Assembly (NCBI RefSeq): GCF_022867795.2
Contig: NZ_CP107006.1
Location: forward strand, 496,001-560,000
Length of the DNA stretch: 64,000 bases
Reading direction: 5' to 3'
From: Chitinophaga horti
GTDB taxonomy: Bacteria; Bacteroidota; Bacteroidia; Chitinophagales; Chitinophagaceae
Under the pieces are notes generated by a model. That model saw only the letters and a program-made list of their open reading frames with translations, was not told the DNA's origin and ran no database searches. This document shows positions 7,498-16,712 of the stretch, in pieces. The position numbers and the translations under genes are program-made. Within the stretch, counting starts at the first letter, position 1. Every line of letters starts with the position of its first letter.

Positions 7498-8829
7498 CTA
7501 ATTCAGTCCTCCTTTGCCGCGATAAAGCTTCACGGCCTTATCCAGCTTCAATTCCAGTACCGTCATATACTTATCCTGCACATTCGCCGGTACGGAAATG
7601 TATACGAGTCCGGGCACGGGGCTCCAGGAAATTTTACCAACGATCTTAGGCGTAAGCGCCGTACCGTTACCTACCACTTTCACACTTTGGATCTTGTTGT
7701 CCAATCCTTTGATCATGATCGGGCCGGTAGTATTGCCGGCTACGAATAAATATAGTGTGGTAGAGTCCTTGGAAAGGGTAGTAGGTCCGTAGAAGTGGCC
7801 TTGCGGTAAACCGCCAATAGTGCCGAAGATAGCGCTGTCGTGCTTCTTGTTCCAGGCACCCAGTTCTTTCAGCACACTCACCTGTTGCGGTGGTATCGTC
7901 CCATCTTCTTTAGGACCAATATCCAGCAGCATATTACCGCCATTGCTGATCGCATCTGCAAAAATGGTAATCACTTCGTAAGGTGTTTTCCAATTCGTGT
8001 CCTGTGGCTGATAACCCCAGTTGTTATTGATCGTCATGCATAATTCCCACCAGTGAAATTGGGGGCGCACCACCGGGAAGTTTTGCTCCGGCGTATCGTA
8101 ATCGCCATAACCTGTGAGGCGGCCGTTAATGATCGTGTTGGGATTGTGTTTTAACAACATGCTGCGGATCGCAGGTGCATTCCATTCATCGGCACTATGT
8201 TCCCAATCGCCGTCGAACCACCACAAGTCGGGGTTAAATTTCGTCGCGATCTCATTCATCTGCCCGTTATTAAAGGCCATGAACTTTTGCCAGCGCTGCG
8301 GTTCTTTCTTAATATCATAACGGCTGCTATCTTTCAAAAAGCCGGGGTAGTCATTGTTTGTCCAGTCGAGTAGCGAATAATAAGCCCCTGCCTTGATGCC
8401 GTGCTTACGGATGGCTGCATAAAACGGCGTGAGCAAGTCGCGTTTGGCGGGCGTTTGCTTAACCACGTCGAGTTTACCAAACTTCGTTTCCCAAAGGGCT
8501 ACGCCATCGTGGTGTTTGGTCGTGATCACTGCGTAACGGGCACCCGATTCCTTCACGAGATCGGCCCATGCCTGAGGGTCGTAGTTCTTTGCTGTAAAGC
8601 CTTTCAGCTGTTTCATGTAATCCGGGTGACTGATCTTCCGGTTGTGGAACGACCATGATTCGTCGATCCCGTTCACTGCGTAAATACCCCAATGGATAAA
8701 GATGCCCAGTTTAGCATCTGCAAACCACTGCATTTTTTGTTGGATGGATTCAGGGTCCGTTTTTTGTTGTGCACACACAGGCTTCACCAGCTGCAGGAGC
8801 ATGGCTCCCGCCACAATTAATCGTTTCAT
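7498..8829 (-). CDS. Alpha-L-fucosidase, GH29
   Basis: A 443-residue exported fucosidase that hydrolyses alpha-L-fucosyl linkages with retention. It has a signal peptide (MKRLIVAGAMLLQLVKPVCA) and the GH29 landmarks LGIFIHWGIYAV (residues 41-52), ITTKHHDGVALW, KAGAYYSLLDW, and the nucleophile region DLWWFDGDWE with Asp206 as the predicted nucleophile. C-terminal to the barrel (after about 345) is a short beta-sandwich. It is the first gene of the minus-strand operon with GH20, and the divergent pair at 8958-10939 may use the released sugars. A second GH29 gene at 24037 is a distinct subfamily member with different spacing around the WTDG motif. Confidence 0.92.
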   Translation of the reverse strand: MKRLIVAGAMLLQLVKPVCAQQKTDPESIQQKMQWFADAKLGIFIHWGIYAVNGIDESWSFHNRKISHPDYMKQLKGFTAKNYDPQAWADLVKESGARYAVITTKHHDGVALWETKFGKLDVVKQTPAKRDLLTPFYAAIRKHGIKAGAYYSLLDWTNNDYPGFLKDSSRYDIKKEPQRWQKFMAFNNGQMNEIATKFNPDLWWFDGDWEHSADEWNAPAIRSMLLKHNPNTIINGRLTGYGDYDTPEQNFPVVRPQFHWWELCMTINNNWGYQPQDTNWKTPYEVITIFADAISNGGNMLLDIGPKEDGTIPPQQVSVLKELGAWNKKHDSAIFGTIGGLPQGHFYGPTTLSKDSTTLYLFVAGNTTGPIMIKGLDNKIQSVKVVGNGTALTPKIVGKISWSPVPGLVYISVPANVQDKYMTVLELKLDKAVKLYRGKGGLN

Positions 8830-8957
8830 CGGCTATGTTATGGTTATTTAAATAATGTCGTCCTGGAAAAAGAAATAGATCAAAAAAGGTATTAATGATT
8901 AAATTTAGCCCCCGATATTCAAAGTTAAGCGTGAAAATTATAAACTAATATCAACAA

Positions 8958-9860
8958 ATGCAACCTACGTTATTAATCCTTGCTGCCGGTATGGCAAGCC
9001 GTTATGGCAGTTTGAAGCAAATCCAGAAATTTGGCCCCAGTGGAGAAACCATTGTGGATTATTCTATCTACGACGCTATCCGCGCGGGTTTCGGTAAAAT
9101 CGTATTCATAATACGTAAGGAGTTTGCAACCGAGTTTAAAGAGATCTTCGAGCCTAAACTGAAAGGTAAAGTGGCTACAGATTACGTATTCCAGGAAATG
9201 GGCGCCTACATGCAGGGCTTCGAGCTGCCTGCCGACAGGACCAAGCCATGGGGTACCGCTCACGCCGTACTGTGTGCAAAAGATGCGATCAATGAGCCTT
9301 TTGCGGTTATCAACGCCGACGACTTCTATGGTCGCGACGCTTTCGAGAAAGCAGCTGCTTTCCTGAAAAATGATGTAAATGCCTCTACATATGCCCTCAT
9401 CGGCTACGAGCTGGGCAAAACAGTGAGTGAGCACGGTTCAGTATCACGTGGTGTTTGTGAAGTAGATGAGAACAGCAACCTGGCTTCTATCACCGAGCGC
9501 ACTAAAATCGCTTTGGAAGATGGTAAGATACAGTTTGAGCATGCTGACGGTACTAAAGAGGAGCTGTCGCCTGCTACCAGCGTATCGATGAACTTTTTTG
9601 CGTTCCATCCTTCGGTATTTTCCCTGAGCGAGCGCCTGTTCCAGAACTTTTTGGAGAAACACCGCAGCGAAGCGAAGTCTGAGTTCTTTATTCCATTGGT
9701 GGTAGACCAGTTCATCGGCGACGGTGGCGGTGTTGTAAACGTGATTCCTACTACTGCACAGTGGTTTGGCGTTACTTACAAAGAAGATGCGCCGGGTGTG
9801 CAGGCTTCCCTGAATGCTTTGGTGGAAGCGGGCGAATACCCCAACAATCTCTGGAAGTAA
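8958..9860 (+). CDS. Sugar-1-phosphate nucleotidyltransferase
   Basis: A 300-residue cytoplasmic nucleotidyltransferase. The GT-A-like nucleotide-binding signature is LLILAAGMASRYGSLKQIQKFGPSGE (residues 5-30), with the activating loop GMASRYG and a PWGTAHAVLCAKDAI segment; the metal-binding Asp pair is in VINADDFYG. It binds an NTP and a sugar-1-phosphate to make an NDP-sugar. The next gene, 14 bp downstream, is an N-acetylhexosamine 1-kinase-like protein, and the divergent operon encodes a hexosaminidase and a fucosidase. The probable role is therefore uridylylation of HexNAc-1-phosphate salvaged from glycans; this is inference from context, not from specificity residues. Confidence 0.85.
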   Translation: MQPTLLILAAGMASRYGSLKQIQKFGPSGETIVDYSIYDAIRAGFGKIVFIIRKEFATEFKEIFEPKLKGKVATDYVFQEMGAYMQGFELPADRTKPWGTAHAVLCAKDAINEPFAVINADDFYGRDAFEKAAAFLKNDVNASTYALIGYELGKTVSEHGSVSRGVCEVDENSNLASITERTKIALEDGKIQFEHADGTKEELSPATSVSMNFFAFHPSVFSLSERLFQNFLEKHRSEAKSEFFIPLVVDQFIGDGGGVVNVIPTTAQWFGVTYKEDAPGVQASLNALVEAGEYPNNLWK

Positions 9861-9874
9861 GAAGTTAAATCAAC

Positions 9875-10939
9875 ATGGTGAATATTGTGATCTTACAAGC
9901 CTTTGGGCTTGACGCCGCCGATTTGGACATACAACGGTTCGGATCGGGCCATATTAACAACACCTTCCTGTTAAGTTGCAAAAACGGCGATAAATATGTT
10001 CTGCAGAAGATCAACACGAATGTGTTCCAAGAACCCTGGGTAATAGCCCGTAACCAGCGACTGGCGGCGGACTACCTGGCACAAAAGGCGCCGGACTACC
10101 TGTTTATCACGCCAATTAAAACGGTGCAGGGTGACGAGCTGTTCGTGTTCAATAAAGAATACTGGCGACTGATCCCGTTCATAGATGGATCTATGAGTGT
10201 GGACCAGGCCGACAATCCGAAGCAGGCTTACGAAGCGGCAAAAGAGTTTGGGAAGATGGCGCGTTTACTCGACGGCATCGATATGAGTGGTTTTAAAGCC
10301 ACTATCCCTAACTTTCACAACCTGACGCTTCGTTACAGTGCCTTCCAGGACGCGACACGTACGGCATCTGACGAAAGGAAACGTTTTGCGGAAGAACTGA
10401 CGGAAGCCTTCCTCGGTTATTCCGACATCGCAGTGACCTTCGAAAAGCTAAAGACCAGCACCGATTTCGGCGACCGCGTGATGCACCACGATACGAAGAT
10501 CAACAACGTATTGTTACGCAAAGGCACTTTCGAAGGCCTTTGTGTGTGCGACCTGGATACGCTGATGCCCGGCAAGATCATCTCCGACCTGGGCGATATG
10601 GTGCGTACTTATGTATGTCCCGTATCCGAAGAGGAGCAGGACTACAGCCGCATTGAGGTACGGAGCGAGTATTACGAAGCACTCATGAAAGGTTACCTGT
10701 CCGAAGTAGGCGGCACGCTTACCCAAACAGAAAAGGAACACCTTTTTTATGCAGGTAAGTTCATGATTTACATGCAGGGCATCCGGTTTTTAACCGATTA
10801 CCTCAATGGCGATGTGTACTACCCGATCAAGTACCCGGAGCATAACTTCAACCGCGCCAAAAACCAGCTTACGCTTTTACAGGCGCTGGTGGCCAAGGAA
10901 GAGGAATTGCAGCAGATTATAGATGCTTGTCTTAAATAA
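9875..10939 (+). CDS. Aminoglycoside-phosphotransferase-fold kinase, NahK-like
   Basis: A 354-residue cytoplasmic kinase of the aminoglycoside/choline kinase fold. The N-lobe has RFGSGHINNTFLL and KYVLQKIN (ATP-binding Lys). The C-lobe has the Brenner-type catalytic motif VMHHDTKINNVLL and the metal-binding LCVCDLDTLMPG, followed by DLGDMVRTYV. The HDTKIxNVL plus DLDTxMPG combination is characteristic of N-acetylhexosamine 1-kinase (NahK), which phosphorylates GlcNAc/GalNAc at C1. It is translated right after the nucleotidyltransferase and followed by a good terminator, making a two-gene operon. The pair would convert free HexNAc to UDP-HexNAc without the glucosamine-6-phosphate route. Other members of this fold phosphorylate other sugars or alcohols, so the substrate is likely, not proven. 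Confidence 0.8.
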   Translation: MVNIVILQAFGLDAADLDIQRFGSGHINNTFLLSCKNGDKYVLQKINTNVFQEPWVIARNQRLAADYLAQKAPDYLFITPIKTVQGDELFVFNKEYWRLIPFIDGSMSVDQADNPKQAYEAAKEFGKMARLLDGIDMSGFKATIPNFHNLTLRYSAFQDATRTASDERKRFAEELTEAFLGYSDIAVTFEKLKTSTDFGDRVMHHDTKINNVLLRKGTFEGLCVCDLDTLMPGKIISDLGDMVRTYVCPVSEEEQDYSRIEVRSEYYEALMKGYLSEVGGTLTQTEKEHLFYAGKFMIYMQGIRFLTDYLNGDVYYPIKYPEHNFNRAKNQLTLLQALVAKEEELQQIIDACLK

Positions 10940-10941
10940 GT

Positions 10942-10974
10942 AAACCGGCCTCGTACCAACGGGGCCGGTTTTTT
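10942..10974 (+). terminator. Rho-independent terminator after kinase gene
   Basis: The stem AAACCGGCC/GGCCGGTTT (10942-10950 with 10963-10971) is followed by a run of six T, 3 nt after the kinase stop codon. Confidence 0.85.
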
Positions 10975-11118
10975 ATGGCCGAACTGGGCTTCTACGATTG
11001 AATATTCCCTATCGGATTCCCATACTTCTTTAAAAAAAGACAAAGAATGTTGGTTTTATTTCGTTTTTGTCAAAAAACGTTATTCTGGTTAGCGGATTTC
11101 AAAATATTTGCCCCTGTA

Positions 11119-11149
11119 TTGTTTTTTCTGATCAAGGCTAATACATTTG
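11119..11149 (+). promoter_or_regulatory. Promoter of the ilvE leader (TTG-N20-TACATTTG)
   Basis: TTG at 11119-11121 and TACATTTG at 11142-11149 are separated by 20 nt, fitting the Bacteroidota TTG-N17-23-TAnnTTTG promoter. Transcription would start near 11155, upstream of the leader peptide ATG at 11183. The same -7 octamer occurs in front of the aromatic leader at 35615. Confidence 0.7.
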
Positions 11150-11182
11150 TAGTGTTCGCAAAAAAAGAACTTTCAACCTCCC

Positions 11183-11299
11183 ATGTGGTTAAACAAAGAC
11201 AATAACAAGATGAATCACATCGTACCAAAGCTCAACTGGGCTATCACATTGGTCGTGATCGTCGTTGTCATTATTAGCCACCAGCAAATTGGAGGATAA
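11183..11299 (+). CDS. Ile/Val-rich leader peptide of ilvE (38 aa)
   Basis: A small open frame in the 5' leader of ilvE encodes 38 residues with the core AITLVVIVVVIISHQQIGG. Between residues 21 and 31 there are five Val, four Ile and one Leu codon, all end products of the pathway whose genes follow. A promoter lies 34 bp upstream and a strong terminator starts 28 nt after its stop codon, just ahead of ilvE. This is the arrangement of amino-acid attenuation leaders: ribosomes short of charged Val/Ile tRNA would stall on the run. The N-terminus (MWLNKDNNKMNHIVPKLNW) is polar, so a small single-pass membrane protein is the main alternative reading; the placement and codon content favour a leader. 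Confidence 0.75.
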   Translation: MWLNKDNNKMNHIVPKLNWAITLVVIVVVIISHQQIGG

Positions 11300-11364
11300 C
11301 AGCGCGTATATAATGACCTAAGATATCAAACGCCTTCCTCCACCAAGAGGAAGGCGTTTTTTTT
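11290..11364 (+). promoter_or_regulatory. Transcription attenuator of ilvE (antiterminator plus terminator)
   Basis: The terminator is a perfect 13-bp stem (11328-11340 with 11347-11359, CGCCTTCCTC core), a 6-nt loop and eight T, ending 17 nt before the ilvE ATG. A terminator in that position must be bypassed for ilvE to be expressed. The segment TGGAGGA at 11290-11296, which is the last two sense codons of the leader plus the first base region of the stop, is complementary to 11336-11342, the 5' arm and loop edge. GCGT 11304-11307 can add pairing with ACGC 11330-11333. A ribosome at the stop codon would mask 11290-11296 and let the terminator form; one stalled on Val/Ile codons (ending 11275) would leave it free. 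Confidence 0.7.
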
Positions 11365-11380
11365 ACAAATTCCAATTTCT

Positions 11381-12286
11381 ATGTATAGCTATTACAACGA
11401 GAACACGATTCTGTACTTCAACGGCGAGTATGTAAAGGCGTCGGAAGCAAAAATGGACCTGTACGGTCAGTCTCTCCACTATGGTTACGCGGTGTTTGAA
11501 GGCATCCGTGCGTACAAGACGGCCAGTGGAGAAGTGAAGATCTTTAAGGGCGAAGAGCACTTCGACCGTTTCCGCCGCAGCTGTGAGCTGATCCACATCC
11601 CTTACAAGTGGACCAACCAGGAGCTGATCGATGCCTGTTACAAGGTGCTGGAGCTGAACGGCCTGCAGGAAGCTTATGTTCGTCCGCTGGTATTTTGCCC
11701 GCCGAACATGACATTGAAGGCTGCCCAGGAAGCTTATGTAATGATCTGTGCATGGGAATGGCCCGCTTACCTCGGAGACAAACTGATCCGTGTAATGACT
11801 TCTTCTTACCAGCGCCCGAACCCGAAAGCGTTCAAGATCGAGTCTAAGTCTGCCGGTTTGTACATCAACTCCATTCTTTCTTCTGAAGAAGCCCGTGCAA
11901 AAGGTTTCGACGAAGCACTGCTGCTCGACGCTGCCGGTTATGTAGCGGAGGGCTCCAGCGCCAACGTATTCTTCGAAAAAGAAGGTAAGATCTACACCCC
12001 GCCCCCAGGTGCTATCCTGCCAGGCATTACCCGCGCTACCGTAATCGAGATCTGCGCAGAACTGGGTATTCCGCTGGAAGAGAAACTGTTTACCGTAGAC
12101 GAACTGAAAACTGCTGAAGCTGCCTTCTATTGCGGTACAGCTGCCGAAATCATCGGATGGGAATCCATCGATGGTCACAAACTCTCCAAACCATTCGCCG
12201 ATTCACTCTGCAGAGTCATTCAACAGGCTTACAAGGCGAAAGTCATCGAAAAAGCATTTAAAAGAGAAGAAGCACAGGTAGCTTAA
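11381..12286 (+). CDS. ilvE: Branched-chain amino acid aminotransferase IlvE
   Basis: A 301-residue fold-type IV PLP aminotransferase, interconverting Val/Leu/Ile and their 2-oxo acids with glutamate/2-oxoglutarate. It has the N-terminal FNGEYVKASEAKMDLYGQSLHYGYAVFEGIRAY block, the PLP lysine in ESKSAGLYINSIL (Lys near 158), and the cofactor motif GYVAEGSSANVFFEKEGKIYTPP. Length is standard. It lies 17 nt after a leader terminator, so its expression is predicted to depend on read-through. It is followed by its own terminator and a 316-bp gap before ilvD, so it probably forms a separate transcript from ilvDBNC. Confidence 0.95.
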   Translation: MYSYYNENTILYFNGEYVKASEAKMDLYGQSLHYGYAVFEGIRAYKTASGEVKIFKGEEHFDRFRRSCELIHIPYKWTNQELIDACYKVLELNGLQEAYVRPLVFCPPNMTLKAAQEAYVMICAWEWPAYLGDKLIRVMTSSYQRPNPKAFKIESKSAGLYINSILSSEEARAKGFDEALLLDAAGYVAEGSSANVFFEKEGKIYTPPPGAILPGITRATVIEICAELGIPLEEKLFTVDELKTAEAAFYCGTAAEIIGWESIDGHKLSKPFADSLCRVIQQAYKAKVIEKAFKREEAQVA

Positions 12287-12602
12287 TTTATTAAGCTAAT
12301 TGGGTTTTCCACGATAATAGTTACCAGACCGCTTCCCACTACGGGAAGCGGTATTGGATACTATTTTCCCTGTCGGACCGGTACTTTTTGAATAAATCCA
12401 CGGGAGAAAATAGCCCACCCGGCCCTTGAATGGTGTAAAATCGAAATCATCATTTCTTTTACAGTAAAGGGTTTCAGCCGAAAACCGACCATTTGACGAC
12501 CGGGGCAGGGGAAATTACAGTTTTGGAATTTGGTCGCTTCAGCGGCTAACTTGTAGTCATTATTTAGATTAGGTCAATAAGGAAACGAATCAAGATTTTA
12601 AG
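12287..12602 (+). other. Intergenic region between ilvE and ilvD
   Basis: A 316-bp gap. It contains a hairpin CCGCTTCCC/GGGAAGCGG (12329-12337 with 12343-12351) that probably terminates ilvE, although the T-run after it is weak. The rest holds no coding signal; the only ATG in the middle reads ATG GTG TAA, so there is no second leader peptide. A promoter for ilvD is expected here but I could not assign one with confidence. Confidence 0.5.
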
Positions 12603-14282
12603 ATGGAATTAAATAAATACAGCAAAACACTCACACAAGATCCTACGCAGCCCGCTGCGCAAGCGATGTTGTACGGTATTGGTCTTACCGAAGAAGACCT
12701 CGCAAAAGCCCAGGTAGGCATCGCCAGCATGGGTTACGACGGAAACACCTGTAACATGCACCTCAACGACCTGGCACAGATCGTAAAAAAGGGTGTGTGG
12801 GCCAACGATCTCGTAGGCCTTACTTTTCATACCATCGGCGTAAGTGATGGTATGAGCAACGGTACCGAGGGCATGCGTTATTCCCTCGTTAGCCGCGACC
12901 TTATTGCAGACTCTATTGAAACCGTGTGCGGCGCGCAATATTATGATGCGCTCATTACCGTACCGGGTTGTGATAAAAATATGCCTGGCTCCCTCATCGC
13001 TATGGGCCGCCTGGATCGTCCGTCCATCATGGTGTACGGCGGTTCCATCGCCCCAGGTAAATGGAAAGGCCAGGACCTCAACATCATCTCTTCTTTCGAA
13101 GCCCTCGGTCAACGCATCGCAGGCCAGCTGGATGAAGGTGATTTTAAAGGTATCGTGATGAACTCTTGTCCCGGTGCAGGCGCCTGTGGCGGTATGTATA
13201 CGGCTAACACCATGAGTTCTGCGATTGAAGCGCTGGGAATGAGCTTACCTTACAGTTCATCTAACCCGGCATTAAGCCAGCAGAAAAAAGACGAGTGCCT
13301 GGAGGCGGGTAAATACATCCGCATCCTGCTCGAAAAAGATATTAAGCCCTCCGACATCATGACGTTCAAAGCGTTTGAAAACGCCATCACGGTAGTGATC
13401 GCACTCGGAGGCAGCACCAACGCGGTACTACACTTCCTGGCCATCGCCAAAGCGGTGAACGTGAAGTTTACCCTCGAAGATTTCCAGCGCATCAGCGACA
13501 AAACACCACTGATTGCCGACCTGAAACCTTCCGGTAAATACATGATGGAAGACCTGCACAATGTAGGCGGTGTACCGATGGTGATGAAATACCTGTTACA
13601 GAAAGGCCACCTGCATGGCGACTGCCTGACTGTAACCGGCAAAACCATCGCAGAAAACCTGGAGTCCATCCCGGACATCGACTTCGAAAAACAGGATATT
13701 ATTTATCCGCTCGAAACACCGCTGAAAGCAAATGGTCACATCCAGATGCTGTACGGCAACATCGCCGAAAAAGGTTCCGTGGCGAAAATCACCGGTAAAG
13801 AAGGTGAACGCTTTACCGGCCCGGCACGTGTGTTCGACGGTGAGTTTGAACTCATCGCAGGCATATCCTCCGGTAAAGTGAAGAAAGGAGACGTAGTGGT
13901 GATCCGTAACGTAGGTCCGAAAGGTGCACCGGGTATGCCCGAAATGCTGAAACCTACTTCCGCCATCATTGGTGCTGGTTTGGGTAAAAGCGTAGCGCTC
14001 ATCACCGATGGCCGCTTCTCTGGTGGTACCCACGGTTTCGTAGTAGGCCACATCGTACCGGAAGCAGTAGAAGGTGGCGCGATTGGCCTGGTGCAGGACG
14101 ACGACATTATTGAAATAGACGCAGTAAAGAATACGATTAATGTGCAGTTGACGCCCGAAGAGCTGGCGGCCCGTAAATCGAAATGGGTAAAACCAGCCCT
14201 GAAGGTAACGAAGGGGATATTATTTAAGTACGCAAAACATGTTAAAGATGCAACAGAAGGATGTGTTACCGATGAAGACTGA
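12603..14282 (+). CDS. ilvD: Dihydroxy-acid dehydratase IlvD
   Basis: A 559-residue Fe-S dehydratase, converting 2,3-dihydroxy-isovalerate and -methylvalerate to 2-oxo acids in Val/Ile synthesis. The IlvD/Edd signatures are present: cluster cysteines in [19 protein letters not shown] and [19 protein letters not shown], the [11 protein letters not shown] block, and the C-terminal [21 protein letters not shown]. Length matches bacterial IlvD. The end overlaps the ilvB start (11 nt if ATG 14272 is used), which points to translational coupling. It is the first gene of the ilvD-B-N-C block. Confidence 0.97.
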   Translation: MELNKYSKTLTQDPTQPAAQAMLYGIGLTEEDLAKAQVGIASMGYDGNTCNMHLNDLAQIVKKGVWANDLVGLTFHTIGVSDGMSNGTEGMRYSLVSRDLIADSIETVCGAQYYDALITVPGCDKNMPGSLIAMGRLDRPSIMVYGGSIAPGKWKGQDLNIISSFEALGQRIAGQLDEGDFKGIVMNSCPGAGACGGMYTANTMSSAIEALGMSLPYSSSNPALSQQKKDECLEAGKYIRILLEKDIKPSDIMTFKAFENAITVVIALGGSTNAVLHFLAIAKAVNVKFTLEDFQRISDKTPLIADLKPSGKYMMEDLHNVGGVPMVMKYLLQKGHLHGDCLTVTGKTIAENLESIPDIDFEKQDIIYPLETPLKANGHIQMLYGNIAEKGSVAKITGKEGERFTGPARVFDGEFELIAGISSGKVKKGDVVVIRNVGPKGAPGMPEMLKPTSAIIGAGLGKSVALITDGRFSGGTHGFVVGHIVPEAVEGGAIGLVQDDDIIEIDAVKNTINVQLTPEELAARKSKWVKPALKVTKGILFKYAKHVKDATEGCVTDED

Positions 14283-16011
14283 GAAGTCTGACAAGCGGCC
14301 CGCACCAGCCCCGGTATCAGAACCGATTACCGGCGCAGAAGCGGTGATCCGTTCCCTGATCGCAGAAGGCGTGGAAACCATTTTTGGTTATCCCGGAGGA
14401 GCCATCATGCCTATTTATGACGCTTTATACGACTTCCAGGTCTCTGGCCAGGTCAATCATATTTTGGTCCGTCACGAACAGGGGGCTACGCATGCCGCTC
14501 AAGGTTATGCACGCAGCTCAGGCAAAACGGGTGTGGTGTTCGCCACCTCAGGCCCCGGTGCTACCAACCTGGTAACAGGTTTGGCAGATGCTTACATGGA
14601 CTCGACCCCCATGGTAGCGATTACCGGACAGGTGGCAGCGGCATTGCTCGGCACCGATGCATTCCAGGAAACGGATGTGATAGGTATTACCATGCCCATC
14701 ACCAAATGGAACATCCAGGTAACACGCCCCGAAGATATTCCGGGTGCGATTGCCAAAGCATTTTATATCGCGAAGAGCGGCCGCCCGGGCCCGGTGCTGG
14801 TAGACATTACCAAGAACGCCCAGTTCGGCAAGCTCGACTTCCAATACGAAGCCTGCGAATACATCCGCAGTTATCGCCCGAAACCTGTGCTGAACATGGA
14901 ACAGGTAGAAGCTGCTGCTGCACTGATCAATGCATCTAAACGACCTTACATCCTGTGTGGTCATGGTGTTTTGATTGCAGACGCACAAAAGGAACTGATT
15001 GCCTTTGCAGAAAAGGCAGGCATTCCCATCGCCTCTACCTTACTCGGTTTGAGCGCTGTTTCAGTTGATCACCCGCTGTACGTTGGCTATGTAGGCATGC
15101 ACGGTAATTACAGTCCTAACATCAATACCAACGAATGTGATGTGCTGATTGCAGTAGGTATGCGTTTCGACGACCGCATCACCGGTGATGTAAACACTTA
15201 CGCCCGCCAGGCTAAAGTAGTACACATCGAGATCGACGAAGCGGAAATCCACAAGATCATTAAAGCCGATGCACCCGTACATGCCGATGCAAAAGAAGCA
15301 TTACAGGCGCTGACCGGTAAAATCGATGCCAAGGACACGAAAGCCTGGATCCAGTCTTTCAAAGAACTGGACAAGCAGGAAGATGAGAAAGTACGCCACA
15401 AAGAGTTGTATCCTACCGAAGGTGAACTGAAAATGGCGGAAGTGATCCGGTTGATTTCTGAGAAGACAGGCGGCGAGGCCATCCTGGTTACAGACGTGGG
15501 TCAGCACCAGATGATTGCTTCCCGTTACTACGGTTTTAAATCACCTAATACAAATATTACTTCCGGCGGGATGGGTACCATGGGCTTTGCATTGCCTGCA
15601 GCCATGGGAGCTAAAGTTGGGAAGGAAGAAAGGGAAGTAGTGGCCATTATCGGCGACGGCTGTTTCCAGATGACGTTGCAGGAGTTGGGTACGATTTATC
15701 AATCCAAGATCGGTGTTAAGATCGTGATCCTGAACAACAACTTCCTGGGCATGGTGCGCCAGTGGCAGCAACTGTTCTTCGACCGTCGTTATTCTTCTAC
15801 CGAAATGACCAATCCTGATTTTGTGCAGATCGCGAAAGGATTTTTCATCCCCGGTAAAAAAGTAACTGACCGCTCCGAGATCAGCGATGCGATTGACGAA
15901 ATGCTGAACACGCCCGGCGCTTATCTGCTGGAAGTAGTGGTGGAAAAGGAGGACAACGTATTCCCGATGGTGCCTGCGGGCGCGCCTATTGCATCAATCA
16001 GGCTCGACTAG
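14272..16011 (+). CDS. ilvB: Acetolactate synthase large subunit IlvB
   Basis: A ThDP-dependent acetohydroxyacid synthase catalytic subunit (579 residues from ATG 14272; an alternative ATG lies at 14239, further inside ilvD). It condenses pyruvate with pyruvate or 2-oxobutyrate, the committed step to Val/Leu/Ile. The N-terminal ThDP (PYR) domain has [29 protein letters not shown] in parts, with catalytic Glu in [15 protein letters not shown]. The central FAD/ROK-like domain spans roughly 190-330, and the C-terminal PP domain has [14 protein letters not shown] and [12 protein letters not shown]. The small subunit ilvN follows after 34 nt. The 14272 start was chosen because it sets the overlap at 11 nt and gives a typical short N-terminus. 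Confidence 0.95.
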   Translation: MKTEKSDKRPAPAPVSEPITGAEAVIRSLIAEGVETIFGYPGGAIMPIYDALYDFQVSGQVNHILVRHEQGATHAAQGYARSSGKTGVVFATSGPGATNLVTGLADAYMDSTPMVAITGQVAAALLGTDAFQETDVIGITMPITKWNIQVTRPEDIPGAIAKAFYIAKSGRPGPVLVDITKNAQFGKLDFQYEACEYIRSYRPKPVLNMEQVEAAAALINASKRPYILCGHGVLIADAQKELIAFAEKAGIPIASTLLGLSAVSVDHPLYVGYVGMHGNYSPNINTNECDVLIAVGMRFDDRITGDVNTYARQAKVVHIEIDEAEIHKIIKADAPVHADAKEALQALTGKIDAKDTKAWIQSFKELDKQEDEKVRHKELYPTEGELKMAEVIRLISEKTGGEAILVTDVGQHQMIASRYYGFKSPNTNITSGGMGTMGFALPAAMGAKVGKEEREVVAIIGDGCFQMTLQELGTIYQSKIGVKIVILNNNFLGMVRQWQQLFFDRRYSSTEMTNPDFVQIAKGFFIPGKKVTDRSEISDAIDEMLNTPGAYLLEVVVEKEDNVFPMVPAGAPIASIRLD

Positions 16012-16045
16012 TACCATCCACCTAAACCACTTAACAGAACACAAA

Positions 16046-16630
16046 ATGCAAAAGGAATATACAATAACGGTGTATACGGAAGACCGCATAGGTATTACCA
16101 ACCGTATCACCATTATCTTTACCAGGAGACGAATCAACATCACCAGCCTCACCACCTCTGAAACAGAAATTCCGGGCGTATACAAATTCGTCATTACCGT
16201 ACTGGCTACCCGCGAACTGCTGGATAAAGTAGTGCTGCAGATCGAACGCCTCATCGAAATTCACCGTGCCTTTGTGCATGAGGAAGACGAGGTGGTGTAC
16301 CAGGAACTGGCGTTGTACAAGGTGTCTACTAAGGCATTGTCAAACGGCAACATCGAACGGCTGATTCGTGATAACCATGCACGTATTCTCACCATTGCGG
16401 AAGATTATTTCGTGATCGAGAAAACAGGGCATCAGCAGGAACTGCTCGATATGCTGAAAAAGCTGGAGCCATATGGGCTGATCGAGTATACTAAAAGTGG
16501 CCGTGTAGCCATCGTGAAATGGAGCCGCAGGTTCCATGAACACCTGAAAAACCTGGGGGAGAAACAAATGGACAATTTGCCTCCCGGCGTTACACACCCG
16601 GAAGCTAACCGCTCAGGTATATCTTTATAA
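16046..16630 (+). CDS. ilvN: Acetolactate synthase regulatory small subunit IlvN
   Basis: A 194-residue regulatory subunit of acetohydroxyacid synthase. The N-terminal ACT domain (residues 1-80, YTITVYTEDRIGITNRITIIFTRRRINI) would bind valine for feedback inhibition. The rest matches the C-terminal AHAS small-subunit domain, ending near residue 165 before a variable tail (PPGVTHPEANRSGISL). The ATG at 16046 gives MQKEYTITVY, the normal ACT start; codons further upstream overlap the ilvB end and look spurious. It lies between ilvB and ilvC and is cotranscribed with both. Confidence 0.93.
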   Translation: MQKEYTITVYTEDRIGITNRITIIFTRRRINITSLTTSETEIPGVYKFVITVLATRELLDKVVLQIERLIEIHRAFVHEEDEVVYQELALYKVSTKALSNGNIERLIRDNHARILTIAEDYFVIEKTGHQQELLDMLKKLEPYGLIEYTKSGRVAIVKWSRRFHEHLKNLGEKQMDNLPPGVTHPEANRSGISL

Positions 16631-16712
16631 CACTACATTCATTCACAAGTAAATTTTCAAACAGCCACTGCCTTCTCACACGTTGGAGGCGGCGGGTAAA
16701 CAAACAAAACAC

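Noticed and set aside
12287..12602. A second leader-peptide attenuator ahead of ilvD
   Set aside because: The only ATG in the region that could start a frame reads ATG GTG TAA. The hairpin present fits termination of ilvE.
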